Assembly: GCF_965219885.1 (NCBI RefSeq)
Contig: NZ_CBDCOT010000009.1
Coordinates: 2,046,001-2,110,000, forward strand
Direction: 5' to 3'
Origin: Curvivirga sp965219885
GTDB taxonomy: Bacteria; Pseudomonadota; Alphaproteobacteria; UBA8366; Aestuariispiraceae
Length of the DNA: 64,000 nucleotides
The position numbers were made by a program, and so were the translations under genes. Under the pieces are notes generated by a model. That model was not told where the DNA came from, searched no databases, and saw only the letters and a list, made by a program, of their open reading frames with translations. Of the stretch, positions 42,654 through 56,107 are shown piece by piece; position 1 is the first letter of the stretch, and each line of letters opens with the position of its first letter.

Positions 42654-44276
42654 ATGAGCGGGATGACAGCACCATATATTGAATCCAAACTGGATTTGAA
42701 GTCAGATGACTTTGCTGCCAATAAAAAAGCGATGATGGAAACAGTTGCTGACCTTCAGGATAAGGTGGCGATGATTAAGCAAGGTGGCGGCGAGAAGGCC
42801 CGTGATCGTCATGTTGGGCGTGGCAAACTTTTACCACGTGACCGTGTGCGCAATTTACTGGATCCGGGATCTCCGTTTTTGGAGCTGTCTCAATTAGCTG
42901 CTTATGAAATGTATGATGCGAATATCGCAAGTGCGGGCATTATTGCAGGTGTTGGCCGTGTTGCAGGCCGTGAATGTATGATTGTTGCCAATGATGCCAC
43001 TGTAAAGGGCGGTACGTATTTCCCGATGACGGTGAAAAAACATTTACGGGCACAAGAAATAGCAGAACAGAACCATTTACCATGCATCTATTTGGTGGAT
43101 TCAGGTGGCGCGAATTTGCCAAATCAAGATGAAGTATTCCCGGATCGTGATCATTTTGGACGTATCTTTTTTAATCAGGCTAATATGTCTGCCAAAGGTA
43201 TCCCGCAAATCGCAGTGGTTATGGGATCATGCACAGCGGGCGGTGCTTATGTACCTGCCATGTGTGATGAAAGTATTATTGTAAAAGAACAAGGTACAAT
43301 TTTCTTGGGAGGGCCACCATTGGTCAAGGCAGCAACGGGAGAGGTGGTTTCTGCCGAAGACCTTGGTGGCGCGGATGTGCATTGCCGCGTATCTGGCGTG
43401 GCAGATCATTATGCCCGCGATGATGCGCATGCGTTATCAATTGCCCGTCGTGTGGTGAGTAATCTAAATAAAAAGAAAGATATCTTTCTTGATGTGCGTG
43501 AACCAAAAGACCCGCTCTATGCGCCTGAAGAGCTATATGGTGTGATCCCGGCGGATTCCCGTAAGCCATTTGATGTGCGTGAGATTATTGCCCGTATCGT
43601 GGATGGTTCTGAATTTGATGAATTTAAGGCGTTATATGGAACTACTTTGGTATGTGGCTTTGCGCATATCTGGGGTTATCCAGTAGGCATCATTGCCAAT
43701 AACGGTATTTTATTCTCTGAATCTGCACAAAAAGGGGCGCATTTCATTGAATTATGTACGCAGCGTAATATCCCGCTTGTCTTCTTGCAAAATATCACAG
43801 GCTTTATGGTTGGTCAGAAATATGAATCTGGTGGTATCGCTAAGGATGGTGCAAAGCTTGTTACAGCCGTTGCGACAACGCATGTCCCCAAATTTACAAT
43901 CTTGATCGGTGGTTCGTTCGGGGCAGGCAATTATGGTATGTGTGGTCGCGCTTATAGCCCGCGTTTCTTATGGATGTGGCCTAATTCACGTATTTCCGTG
44001 ATGGGTGGGGAACAGGCCGCGAGCGTATTGGCGACTGTCAAAGAAGACGGCATGGCCCGTACAGGTGAGACTTGGACTGATGAAGAACGTGAGGCCTTCA
44101 TGGACCCGGTTCGTGCGCAATATGAACATCAAGGGCATCCTTATTATGCGTCGGCCCGCTTGTGGGATGATGGGGTGATTGATCCAAAAGATACACGTAT
44201 GGTTCTTGGTCTTGGTTTATCTACAAGCATGAATGCGCCATTGGCGGATCAACGCTTTGGCATCTTCCGTATGTAA
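42654..44276 (+). CDS. liuB: 3-Methylcrotonyl-CoA carboxylase beta chain
   Basis: This carboxyltransferase subunit converts 3-methylcrotonyl-CoA to 3-methylglutaconyl-CoA using carboxybiotin from LiuD. The 540 residues include VGRGKLLPRDRV, the oxyanion region GSCTAGGAYVPAMCDE, LVFLQNITGFMVGQKYE (the MCC-type block, differing from VDVPGFLPG of PccB) and GGSFGAGNYGMCGRAY. A GAGGAAACG ribosome binding site is present. It is the first full gene of liuBCDE. Confidence 0.95.
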   Translation: MSGMTAPYIESKLDLKSDDFAANKKAMMETVADLQDKVAMIKQGGGEKARDRHVGRGKLLPRDRVRNLLDPGSPFLELSQLAAYEMYDANIASAGIIAGVGRVAGRECMIVANDATVKGGTYFPMTVKKHLRAQEIAEQNHLPCIYLVDSGGANLPNQDEVFPDRDHFGRIFFNQANMSAKGIPQIAVVMGSCTAGGAYVPAMCDESIIVKEQGTIFLGGPPLVKAATGEVVSAEDLGGADVHCRVSGVADHYARDDAHALSIARRVVSNLNKKKDIFLDVREPKDPLYAPEELYGVIPADSRKPFDVREIIARIVDGSEFDEFKALYGTTLVCGFAHIWGYPVGIIANNGILFSESAQKGAHFIELCTQRNIPLVFLQNITGFMVGQKYESGGIAKDGAKLVTAVATTHVPKFTILIGGSFGAGNYGMCGRAYSPRFLWMWPNSRISVMGGEQAASVLATVKEDGMARTGETWTDEEREAFMDPVRAQYEHQGHPYYASARLWDDGVIDPKDTRMVLGLGLSTSMNAPLADQRFGIFRM

Positions 44277-44287
44277 GGGGACAGGAT

Positions 44288-45085
44288 ATGTCACAATTTT
44301 CTGTAACCAAAAATGGTTTAGTTGCGCGCGTCACCTTAACCAATGCCGATAAACATAATGCATTTGATGATGTATTAATCGCTGGACTTACCAAGGTATT
44401 TGATGAGCTAGCTGTGGACGATAATGTTCGGGTGATTGTTTTGCAATCTGAAGGGAAAAGTTTCTCTGCCGGGGCTGACTTGAACTGGATGAAGCGCATG
44501 GCGACTTACAGTCATGAAGAAAATTTCAATGATGCAATGGCGCTCGCTGGTTTGTTGAAATCCATTAACTTCAACCCAAAGCCAGTGATTGGGAAAGTCC
44601 AAGGTGCTGCCTTTGGTGGTGGTGTTGGGTTGGTGGCTTGTTGCGATATTGCGATTGCCAGTGAATATGCAAGCTTCTGTCTTTCTGAAGTAAAGTTGGG
44701 CTTAACACCGGCGACAATCAGCCCATATGTGGTTGCAGCTATGGGGCAACAAGCTGCGCGTCGTTATTTCCTGACTGCGGAACGTTTTAAAGTTGAAGAA
44801 GCTTTACGCCTGGGCTTGGTACATGAAGTCGTCTCTGCTGACGCACTGGATAGTAAAGTAGATGAGATTATCGATACGTTGCTAAAAAATAGCCCGGCAG
44901 CCATGGCTGCCGGCAAAGACTTAATCTTTGCTGTGGATCGTCCAGTAACTTCGGATGTGATTGAGGATACGGCGTCCCGTATCGCAGATATTCGTTCAAG
45001 TGAAGAAGGTCAGGAAGGCTTAACATCCTTCCTTGAAAAGAGAAAACCGCGTTGGTTGGAAAACTATGAGGGTGAGGGAGCCTGA
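44288..45085 (+). CDS. liuC: 3-Methylglutaconyl-CoA hydratase (enoyl-CoA hydratase family)
   Basis: The enzyme hydrates 3-methylglutaconyl-CoA to HMG-CoA. The 265 residues carry the crotonase motifs SAGADLNWMKRMA (oxyanion loop, about 60-72), KVQGAAFGGGVGLVACCDIA (103-122) and SEVKLGLTPATISPYV. The DLNWM loop is typical of LiuC/MenB-like hydratases of this operon. It starts 11 bp after liuB, and its stop is 2 bp before liuD. Confidence 0.93.
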   Translation: MSQFSVTKNGLVARVTLTNADKHNAFDDVLIAGLTKVFDELAVDDNVRVIVLQSEGKSFSAGADLNWMKRMATYSHEENFNDAMALAGLLKSINFNPKPVIGKVQGAAFGGGVGLVACCDIAIASEYASFCLSEVKLGLTPATISPYVVAAMGQQAARRYFLTAERFKVEEALRLGLVHEVVSADALDSKVDEIIDTLLKNSPAAMAAGKDLIFAVDRPVTSDVIEDTASRIADIRSSEEGQEGLTSFLEKRKPRWLENYEGEGA

Positions 45086-45087
45086 TC

Positions 45088-47094
45088 ATGTTTACAAAAG
45101 TATTGATTGCAAATCGTGGCGAAATTGCTGTTCGTGTTATCAAAACCGCGCGGGAAATGGGTATTGCTTCCGTGGCAGTTTATTCTGATGCAGATGCCAA
45201 TGCGATGCATGTGGCTATGGCGGATGAGGCTGTCCATCTTGGTCCCGCCCCAGCCCGTGAAAGCTATTTGATTGGTGAAAAAGTTATTCAGGCTGCGCTT
45301 GATACCGGGGCAGAGGCAATTCATCCCGGCTATGGCTTCTTGTCAGAAAATGCTGAATTTGCAGATGCGGTTGAAGCTGCTGGTTTGATTTTTATTGGTC
45401 CAACGGCTGATGCAATTCGTGCGATGGGATCCAAATCTGCGGCAAAAGAATTAATGGGTGGCGCGTCCGTTCCATTAGTACCGGGTTATCACGGTGATAA
45501 TCAAGATGCAGATTTTCTGAAATCTGAAGCAGACAAAATTGGCTATCCGGTTTTGATTAAAGCATCCGCAGGTGGCGGTGGTAAAGGTATGCGCCTTGTT
45601 GAGAAATCTGACGATTTCTTGGATGCGCTTGATAGCTGTAAACGTGAGGCGATTTCCTCTTTCGGTGATGATTTGGTATTGATTGAGAAATTCGTAACCA
45701 ATCCACGTCATATTGAAATGCAGGTTTTTGCCGACGAACATGGGAATGCAGTACATTTATTTGAACGTGATTGTTCTATCCAGCGTCGCCATCAAAAGGT
45801 GATTGAGGAAGCGCCAGCACCAGGTTTGCCTGCCGATCTTCAGGCGGAAATGGGTAAGGCGGCTGTTGCTGCGGCAAAGGCGATTAACTATCGTGGCGCT
45901 GGTACAATCGAATTTATCGCTGATTGTGAAGATGATGGTACACCACGTGGTTTTTATTTCATGGAAATGAATACTCGTCTTCAAGTGGAACATCCGGTAA
46001 CTGAAATGATTACTGGTCAGGATTTAGTGTCTTGGCAGTTTAAAGTGGCATCTGGTGAAGAACTTCCGTTGACGCAAGAAGACCTATCTATCAATGGTCA
46101 TTCCATGGAAGTACGTCTTTATGCGGAAGACCCGGATGGTGGTTTTTTGCCAGCCATCGGTCATTTGGATTATTTGGAGCTACCAGAAGATATCGCCCGT
46201 ATTGATACAGGTGTACGTACTGGTGATGATGTGTCCATGCATTATGACCCGATGATTGCGAAAATCATTGTTCATGGTGAGGATCGCAACGCTGCAATCC
46301 GTACGTTGGCGCAAGCTTTGGCAAATTCTAAAATCTCCGGCGTGACAACCAACCGTGATTTCTTAGGCAAGATTTTAGAAGAGCAAGCCTTTCAAATTGC
46401 AAAACTGGATACAGGCTTTATCGAACGTTATGAAGACAGCTTGTTACTGGATCGCAGCAAGGAAGAGGAAGCGGCCGCACGTATTGCTATGTTGGCCTTA
46501 ATGCTGGAACTTGAAATTGATGCGGATATTGATAATGCCAATACGGATGATCCCTGGTCTCCTTGGGCAAATACAGATCATTGGCGCTTGAATGATATTG
46601 CACATAGCGATGCGATTCTGAAAGGTAAAAATGCTGAGTTTAAATTGGCTGCCATGCCGCGCGATGGTGGTTTTGATATTGCCTTGAATGATGAAATTGA
46701 ATGGTTGTCTGGCGACTATGTAGATGATGTGACATTAGCAATCACCAATGGTGACTGGAAAGGAAAAGTCTCAGTCGTTGTAACAGAAGATACTTTCACC
46801 GTTATTACGGAAGGCGGCAGTTATCCATTTACTCTATTCGATCCTGTGGCTGCTGCATCGCAAGATGAGGGCGGTTCCGATCGCCTTACAGCGCCGATGC
46901 CGGGTAAAGTGACAGCGGTTCATGCATCCAATGGCGATGATGTTGAAGAAGGACAGTTGTTGATGGTGCTTGAAGCCATGAAGATGGAGCATTCCATTTT
47001 GGCACCCCATGCAGGTAAAATCGACTCCATCCGATTTGGTGAAGGTGATCAGGTTGCAGATGGTGACGTCCTGGTGACCTTTGTGGAGGAGTAA
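45088..47094 (+). CDS. liuD: 3-Methylcrotonyl-CoA carboxylase alpha chain (biotin-containing)
   Basis: The alpha subunit carboxylates biotin with ATP. The 668-residue protein has the biotin carboxylase domain (about 1-450, KVLIANRGEIAVRV at the start, KASAGGGGKGM), a linker and a C-terminal biotinyl domain with the biotin-carrying Lys632 in EAMKM. It is similar in plan to PccA in this window, but its position in the liu operon sets its partner. It is separated from liuC by 2 bp and from liuE by 5 bp. Confidence 0.95.
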   Translation: MFTKVLIANRGEIAVRVIKTAREMGIASVAVYSDADANAMHVAMADEAVHLGPAPARESYLIGEKVIQAALDTGAEAIHPGYGFLSENAEFADAVEAAGLIFIGPTADAIRAMGSKSAAKELMGGASVPLVPGYHGDNQDADFLKSEADKIGYPVLIKASAGGGGKGMRLVEKSDDFLDALDSCKREAISSFGDDLVLIEKFVTNPRHIEMQVFADEHGNAVHLFERDCSIQRRHQKVIEEAPAPGLPADLQAEMGKAAVAAAKAINYRGAGTIEFIADCEDDGTPRGFYFMEMNTRLQVEHPVTEMITGQDLVSWQFKVASGEELPLTQEDLSINGHSMEVRLYAEDPDGGFLPAIGHLDYLELPEDIARIDTGVRTGDDVSMHYDPMIAKIIVHGEDRNAAIRTLAQALANSKISGVTTNRDFLGKILEEQAFQIAKLDTGFIERYEDSLLLDRSKEEEAAARIAMLALMLELEIDADIDNANTDDPWSPWANTDHWRLNDIAHSDAILKGKNAEFKLAAMPRDGGFDIALNDEIEWLSGDYVDDVTLAITNGDWKGKVSVVVTEDTFTVITEGGSYPFTLFDPVAAASQDEGGSDRLTAPMPGKVTAVHASNGDDVEEGQLLMVLEAMKMEHSILAPHAGKIDSIRFGEGDQVADGDVLVTFVEE

Positions 47095-47099
47095 TAAGC

Positions 47100-47993
47100 A
47101 TGGTCCTTCCTAAATCTGTAAAACTTGTGGAGGTTGGCCCACGGGACGGCCTTCAAAATGAAAAGGAACTTGTCACAACAGCCGATAAAGTGGAATTGGT
47201 GAATCGTCTTACCAATGCAGGCTTTCAAGCGGTAGAGGCAGGCAGTTTCGTTTCCCCGAAATGGGTGCCGCAAATGGGTGATTCTGCCGATGTATTATCT
47301 CAGATCACGCGTAAAGACGGCGTATCTTATCCTTCACTCACACCTAATATGCGTGGTTTTGAAACGGCGATGTCTGTGGGCGTGAAGGAAGTTGCGATTT
47401 TTGGCGCGGCTTCTGAAAGCTTCTCCCAAAAGAATATCAACTGTTCTATCGCGGAAAGTCTCGAACGTTTTGCTCCGATTATGGAAGCTGCCAAAGAAAA
47501 TGACGTAAAGGTACGTGGTTATGTATCTTGTGTGATCGGCTGTCCTTATGAAGGCAAGATCGATTCAGCCAAAGTTGCTGAAGTCTCAAAAACACTTTTT
47601 GATATGGGCTGCTATGAAATCTCTTTAGGGGATACAATTGGTGTTGGTACCCCAGAAGAAGTAAAGCACCTGTTTGAAGCTGTAAGTAAGCTTGTGCCAA
47701 TTGATCAGTTGGCTGGCCATTTCCACGATACCTATGGCCAGGCCTTAGCAAATATATATGCCGCTATGGAAATGGGGATATCCGTTTTTGATTCTTCTGT
47801 AGCTGGTCTTGGGGGATGTCCTTATGCAAAAGGGGCTTCTGGTAATGTTTCATCCGAAGATGTTGTCTATATGTTGCACGGTTGCGGCGTAAAAACAGGT
47901 GTTGATTTTGAAAAACTGCTTGATGCAGGGCGATTCATATCCAATGTTATTGGAAGAAAACCGAATTCCCGCGTCTCAAATGCGCTTGCATAA
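47100..47993 (+). CDS. liuE: Hydroxymethylglutaryl-CoA lyase
   Basis: The last step of leucine breakdown splits HMG-CoA into acetyl-CoA and acetoacetate. The 297-residue TIM barrel has VEVGPRDGLQNE (Arg15, Asp16 for metal/catalysis), the GHFHDTYGQALAN metal-binding His segment and the catalytic Cys240 loop GLGGCPYAKGASGNV. It closes liuBCDE; a DUF1489 gene follows after 50 bp. Confidence 0.96.
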   Translation: MVLPKSVKLVEVGPRDGLQNEKELVTTADKVELVNRLTNAGFQAVEAGSFVSPKWVPQMGDSADVLSQITRKDGVSYPSLTPNMRGFETAMSVGVKEVAIFGAASESFSQKNINCSIAESLERFAPIMEAAKENDVKVRGYVSCVIGCPYEGKIDSAKVAEVSKTLFDMGCYEISLGDTIGVGTPEEVKHLFEAVSKLVPIDQLAGHFHDTYGQALANIYAAMEMGISVFDSSVAGLGGCPYAKGASGNVSSEDVVYMLHGCGVKTGVDFEKLLDAGRFISNVIGRKPNSRVSNALA

Positions 47994-48043
47994 AATACCA
48001 GATGTCGGTCTTGGGTAAAGATTAATACCAATAAAGGCGATCC

Positions 48044-48499
48044 ATGTCTGACATATCTCATGAAAATGCGACTATTCATCTACGTAAGCTATGTGTAGGT
48101 GTAGAATCTGTTGAACAACTTCAGGAATGGCAACGTATTAACCTGCCTAAACGTGGTGGTAAAATATGGCATATCACGCGTTCTTGGCCAAAACGCGCAG
48201 AAGAACTTCTAAAAGGGGGCTCGCTTTTCTGGATTATTAAAGGCTCTATGTCTGTGCGTCAGCCCATCGTTGGTTTTGAAGAACATCCTTCCGAAGATCC
48301 GGATGAAAAGCCAAAATGCAGAATTTTGCTTGGCCCTGAATTGGTGAAAACCCAACCATGGCCACACCGCCCTTTTCAAGGATGGCGATATTTAAAGCCG
48401 GAAGAGGCGCCGCCAGACATCAATATGCTGGAAAATGGTGAAACTGAGTCTATGCCTGCAGAGATGATTGCCGAATTAAAGTCTCTTGGTTTGATGTGA
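48044..48499 (+). CDS. DUF1489 family protein
   Basis: The 151-residue protein is typical of the alphaproteobacterial DUF1489 family: LRKLCVGVESVEQL, HITRSWPKRAEELLKGGSLFW, GSMSVRQPIVGFE, RILLGPELVKTQPWPHRPFQGWRYLKPEEAPPD. The function is unknown. It may be read through from the liu operon (50-bp gap) or have its own promoter. A terminator follows. Confidence 0.93.
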   Translation: MSDISHENATIHLRKLCVGVESVEQLQEWQRINLPKRGGKIWHITRSWPKRAEELLKGGSLFWIIKGSMSVRQPIVGFEEHPSEDPDEKPKCRILLGPELVKTQPWPHRPFQGWRYLKPEEAPPDINMLENGETESMPAEMIAELKSLGLM

Positions 48500-48532
48500 T
48501 TCAGTTTTCTAAGTAAGAAAATTTCAAAAAGT

Positions 48533-48568
48533 AAGGTCTTCGACACTTAAAATGACGAGGGCCTTTTT
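48533..48568 (+). terminator. Terminator after the DUF1489 gene
   Basis: The stem AAGGTCTTCG / CGAGGGCCTT (G-T pairs allowed) has a 13-nt loop and is followed by TTT. Confidence 0.7.
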
Positions 48569-48631
48569 GCATCTTAGGAATGAAGAAAAATAGCTAGGAT
48601 TTAATGTCTAGGATTTCTGCGGGTTTTAGGA

Positions 48632-48699
48632 AAAAGATCATATTTTTTTCATTTTTTTGTAATTTAGGGGTTGCGCCACCCGGGAAGCAGCCGTATAAA
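48632..48699 (+). promoter_or_regulatory. rRNA operon promoter with A/T-rich UP-like tract
   Basis: TTGCGC at 48671-48676 and TATAAA at 48694-48699 are 17 bp apart. A T-rich tract (48632-48666) lies upstream and a GC-rich discriminator (CCGCCC) follows, as in growth-rate-controlled rrn promoters. Confidence 0.6.
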
Positions 48700-49059
48700 C
48701 CGCCCTGTCAGCGAGACAATGACACGGCACACAACGCCGCGACAGAGACGAGCTGGCCACCTCAAAAGAAAGTTCAATTTTGAACTTGCGACTTAATCGG
48801 TAAAGAGATAGATTAAAGGTTCGCGCTGATGCACAAAGTGATTCGGCGAGGGCTTCTATCGGCGCCTGATAAAGATGCTGAGGAACGTTATTTGAAAATA
48901 GAATAAGACAGGAAGGGATACGCGGGCTGTGACTGGTTTGGTTGCAGGAGTGTTAAGGTTGTTTTGGCCGAAAGCATTGACCGTGTATCTTAGACAAAAC
49001 ATACATGTACGTTAATGAATTTGGGATTGAGCGTTTATGTTGGAGTTTAGGCTCTGCAT
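48700..49059 (+). other. rrn leader region (no coding sequence)
   Basis: This is the transcribed leader of 16S. A boxA-like segment (TTATTTGAAAATAGAATAAG, 48888-48907) resembles one before 23S (51071-51092). The left arm of the 16S processing stem is at 48985-49004. Confidence 0.6.
48985..49004 (+). other. 16S precursor processing stem, left arm
   Basis: GTATC(TT)AGACAAAAC-ATAC pairs with the segment at 50708-50725 downstream of 16S (GTTTTGTCT core). This is the expected RNase III stem. Confidence 0.65.
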
Positions 49060-50562
<1,503 letters not shown>

Positions 50563-50707
50563 GGATCTGGTTATGAGATTTATCTCTCTGGATCTATTCA
50601 AGATACCAGTTAGCGTTTCAAACGATTTTGTTTGATTGGGACTAACAAAAAAGACCTTCAGCTATCTTTGACTGAAGGCAATCAAACTTAGTTCTAAGTT
50701 TGTTAAC

Positions 50708-50725
50708 GTAGGTTTTGTCTGATAC
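50708..50725 (+). other. 16S precursor processing stem, right arm
   Basis: It is complementary to 48985-49004. Flanking GTTAAC/GTTAA bases extend the match. Confidence 0.65.
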
Positions 50726-50776
50726 GTGACTGTATTGGTTACAGTCCGCGTATTCCTTCTTAAAAATACTCAAGCG

Positions 50777-50852
<76 letters not shown>

Positions 50853-50915
50853 CTATCCTGGATAGTTAAGTTGGTGTGTTAGGTTGAGATATGGATCGTT
50901 TGAAACTCAAAGTCT

Positions 50916-50991
50916 GGGGGATTAGCTCAGCTGGGAGAGCGCCTGATTTGCATTCAGGAGGTCAGCGGTTCGATCCCGCTATCCTCCACCA
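50916..50991 (+). tRNA. tRNA-Ala (anticodon TGC)
   Basis: The acceptor stem GGGGGAT pairs with ATCCTCC (one G-T pair). The anticodon loop is TTTGCAT in stem CCTGA/TCAGG. CCA is encoded. It is in the 16S-23S spacer. Confidence 0.97.
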
Positions 50992-51418
50992 CTTTGGAGT
51001 TTGAGTATAAGTTAAGGAAATACTGATCGGTATCTTCGGATACTGTAGGAAGTGTTAAACTTCTGTCTTGTTGTTTGAAAATTGTGAATAAGTTAATGAA
51101 GTCAAGTTGTTGTTTTGATGTTCATATTGGACATTAAAATAATATCTTCTTAATAAAGACACACACAAGTTTTTCTACTTGTATGTTAGGGGCTTTGATG
51201 GATGTGGACCTAATCGTTACATTGGTTCATTGAAGTTTAGGTTCTGATTGAGCATATGAGTTTGATAACCGTATGTTGTGTTTGCGTTGAAAACGAGTTC
51301 TTATAAGTTTAGATGATTAATTGTCTAGACGGCCATATGGCTTGCCAGCCGTATGGTTTATCAACAGTTCAGTGTTGTATATTGAGATTAATGTCTCTGT
51401 ATGTGACGATTGAGTGTT
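50992..51418 (+). other. tRNA-Ala to 23S spacer (no gene)
   Basis: It holds a boxA-like segment (51071-51092). TAAGTTAATGAAG at 51089-51101 is an exact complement of CTTCATTAACTTA at 54293-54305 beyond 23S, making the 23S processing stem. No coding sequence is seen. Confidence 0.65.
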
Positions 51419-54159
<2,741 letters not shown>

Positions 54160-54292
54160 CTTAATCGTCGCTTACAGTGACATTGATCTTTGAAGTATAC
54201 ATTCGCTGAACGAAATATAGATATCTGATGAAAATCAGAAACTCGTATCAAGCAAATACAACTTATAATCTTATTAAGTGGCACTTAGTGTC

Positions 54293-54305
54293 CTTCATTA
54301 ACTTA
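54293..54305 (+). other. 23S precursor processing stem, right arm
   Basis: This 13-bp exact complement of 51089-51101 closes a stem around 23S. Confidence 0.7.
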
Positions 54306-54319
54306 CCTTGTCTATCGAT

Positions 54320-54439
54320 GGCTTGGTGGTTATGGCGGGGGAAGATCCACCCGATCCCATCCCGAACTCGGCAGTGAAAGCCCCCAGCGCCAATGGTACT
54401 TCGTCTTAAGACGCGGGAGAGTAGGTCGCTGCCAAGCCT
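54320..54439 (+). rRNA. rrf: 5S ribosomal RNA
   Basis: About 120 nt. Helix I GGCTTGG / CCAAGCC closes the molecule. The conserved loop CCCATCCCGAACTCGG and GCGGGAGAGTAGGTCGCTGCC are present. Confidence 0.96.
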
Positions 54440-54472
54440 TCCATAGACAAGATCACAATGATCAAATTACAT

Positions 54473-54502
54473 AAACCCATTCAGTTAACGCTGAATGGGT
54501 TT
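54473..54502 (+). terminator. Perfect hairpin between 5S and tRNA-fMet
   Basis: A 12-bp stem AAACCCATTCAG / CTGAATGGGTTT has a 6-nt loop and is followed by AATCTTT. Its shape fits a terminator, or a partial one with readthrough into the tRNA. Confidence 0.75.
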
Positions 54503-54567
54503 AATCTTTAAAGATTATCGCGGGCCCTTCCCGAAGCAGCGTGAGCTGCGTGGGAAATCAATACCCT

Positions 54568-54667
<100 letters not shown>

Positions 54668-54674
54668 ATATGTA

Positions 54675-54702
54675 AGAAGGTCGTCCTATAGGGCGGCCTT
54701 TT
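54675..54702 (+). terminator. Terminator after tRNA-fMet
   Basis: The stem AAGGTCGTCC / GGGCGGCCTT (G-T pairs) is followed by TTT. Confidence 0.75.
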
Positions 54703-54843
54703 TACATTTTAGATTACTGAGATTAGGATTTGAATTGACGAATAAAGTCAGGGCAAACGCAGGGATAAGGAGGGCGGTAGAACGCCGCTTCGCGATAGCG
54801 AATAGACCAAGTACAAGGAGCATTGACGAAGTCAAGCGCACTA

Positions 54844-54864
54844 AAATCTGGCCCCCGCAACCAA
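54844..54864 (+). repeat. 21-bp direct repeat (att-like, copy 2)
   Basis: This is an exact second copy of the tRNA-fMet 3' end. The bases before it do not resemble a tRNA, so it is not a tRNA gene. A terminator-like hairpin follows, mirroring copy 1. Confidence 0.85.
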
Positions 54865-54869
54865 CGAAA

Positions 54870-54900
54870 TAAGCCTCAGCAGGAATGTGGAGGCTTTTTT
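54870..54900 (+). terminator. Terminator after the second tRNA-end copy
   Basis: The stem AAGCCTC / GAGGCTT is followed by a run of T. Confidence 0.75.
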
Positions 54901-55128
54901 TATGGTTGATATCCAAGTAGATGCATAAAATACCTAGGACCTTTGGGGCACGTTGAAATGCAAGAAAATTTAGTGTTACTGTTCAGTTTAAAGATTTTAC
55001 GTAACATATTGTCCCATATAAATAAGATTGTAGAATATATATCGTGATCTATCTTCCACTCCGTTTTGAAACAGAACTATGCCTTAAAGAGGAATGGCAT
55101 AGCTTGAAGCTAACTGAGGCTAGAAAAT

Positions 55129-55977
55129 ATGAATTTATACTTTGTTAAAACATTTCTTGAAGTTGTTGCTGCAGGTAATCTAGTACAAGCTGCGGATCGG
55201 TTAAATGTTACTCAATCTACAGTGACAACCCGAATAAATTCATTGGAAGAATTATTAGGACAAAAGCTGCTTATCAGAAGTAGATCCGGTGTAGAACTAA
55301 CATCGGCGGGTTTTAAGTTTCAACGCTATGCTGAACTGCTAATACAAACTTGGAAACAAGCGAATTACGAACTGTCTCTTCCGAGTGGGTATGACAATAT
55401 ATGTAACCTTGGATGCCATATGGACTTATGGAATGAGGTCGGTGATTATTTTTTAGAATTTATGCGAAATGAAAATCCGAATGTCGCGATATCTATTTGG
55501 TCAGGTAGTGAGAAAGAAATCACACATTGGCTTGATACGGGATTAGTGGATCTTGCATTTTCTTTTGAAGATACGCTTACAAGTACTTCTGTAGCCACCC
55601 CTTTATTTGCGGATGAGCTGATTTTAATTTCTACGAATGCTGATCAAATTGGGATCAACGAAGATGATTATGTATATGTGGATATGGGGCCAGAAATACG
55701 CCGACAACATGCGGAAGTATTTTCGGAAGAAATGAATTCTGGCTCTTTGATATCCACGCCAGGATGGGCCTTGGATTATATCCTGAAATTTGGGGGGAGT
55801 GCCTATTTACCTCGTCGTCTTGCATCAAAGCATTTGCAAGCAGAATTAATTTATGAAGTAGGTAATTGCCCCAGTTTTTATCGACAATCGTTTGTTATCA
55901 ATAATTTGCACGCTAAGGATAATTGGCCTTGGTTGGAAAATGCTATTCATAAAATGCAATTGCATTTGAAACAATAA
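55129..55977 (+). CDS. LysR family transcriptional regulator
   Basis: The 282-residue protein has an N-terminal HTH (LYFVKTFLEVVAAGNLVQAADRLNVTQSTVTTRINSLEELLG) and a LysR effector-binding domain (about 85-280). It precedes the monooxygenase operon on the same strand with a 130-bp gap, so it is the likely regulator of that operon, though it is not in the usual divergent layout. Confidence 0.92.
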   Translation: MNLYFVKTFLEVVAAGNLVQAADRLNVTQSTVTTRINSLEELLGQKLLIRSRSGVELTSAGFKFQRYAELLIQTWKQANYELSLPSGYDNICNLGCHMDLWNEVGDYFLEFMRNENPNVAISIWSGSEKEITHWLDTGLVDLAFSFEDTLTSTSVATPLFADELILISTNADQIGINEDDYVYVDMGPEIRRQHAEVFSEEMNSGSLISTPGWALDYILKFGGSAYLPRRLASKHLQAELIYEVGNCPSFYRQSFVINNLHAKDNWPWLENAIHKMQLHLKQ

Positions 55978-56107
55978 TTTGACTATGTATATAAAAATTA
56001 GTTTGATTAATTTCAAGTAATCGCTGAATTAATTTCGTTTTCAAAAATTAAAAGATTGTGACAAGTTATCTATCAATGTTGAGCTTTAGATAGATTAGGA
56101 GCAATCA

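Larger units (their letters stand above)
54669..55128. other. Gene-free region downstream of the rrn operon
   Basis: It contains the two terminators and the second att-like repeat. No coding sequence is credible: the one longer minus-strand frame overlaps terminators and tRNA-derived sequence. TTGACGAA...AGTCA occurs twice in similar form (near 54734 and 54824). Confidence 0.55.

Noticed and set aside
54780..54864. Second tRNA-fMet gene
   Set aside because: Only the 3' 21 bases match; no D arm, anticodon arm or acceptor 5' strand precedes them.
54686..54916. Minus-strand frame of 76 codons downstream of tRNA-fMet
   Set aside because: It runs through two terminators and the att-like repeat, so it is not a credible gene.
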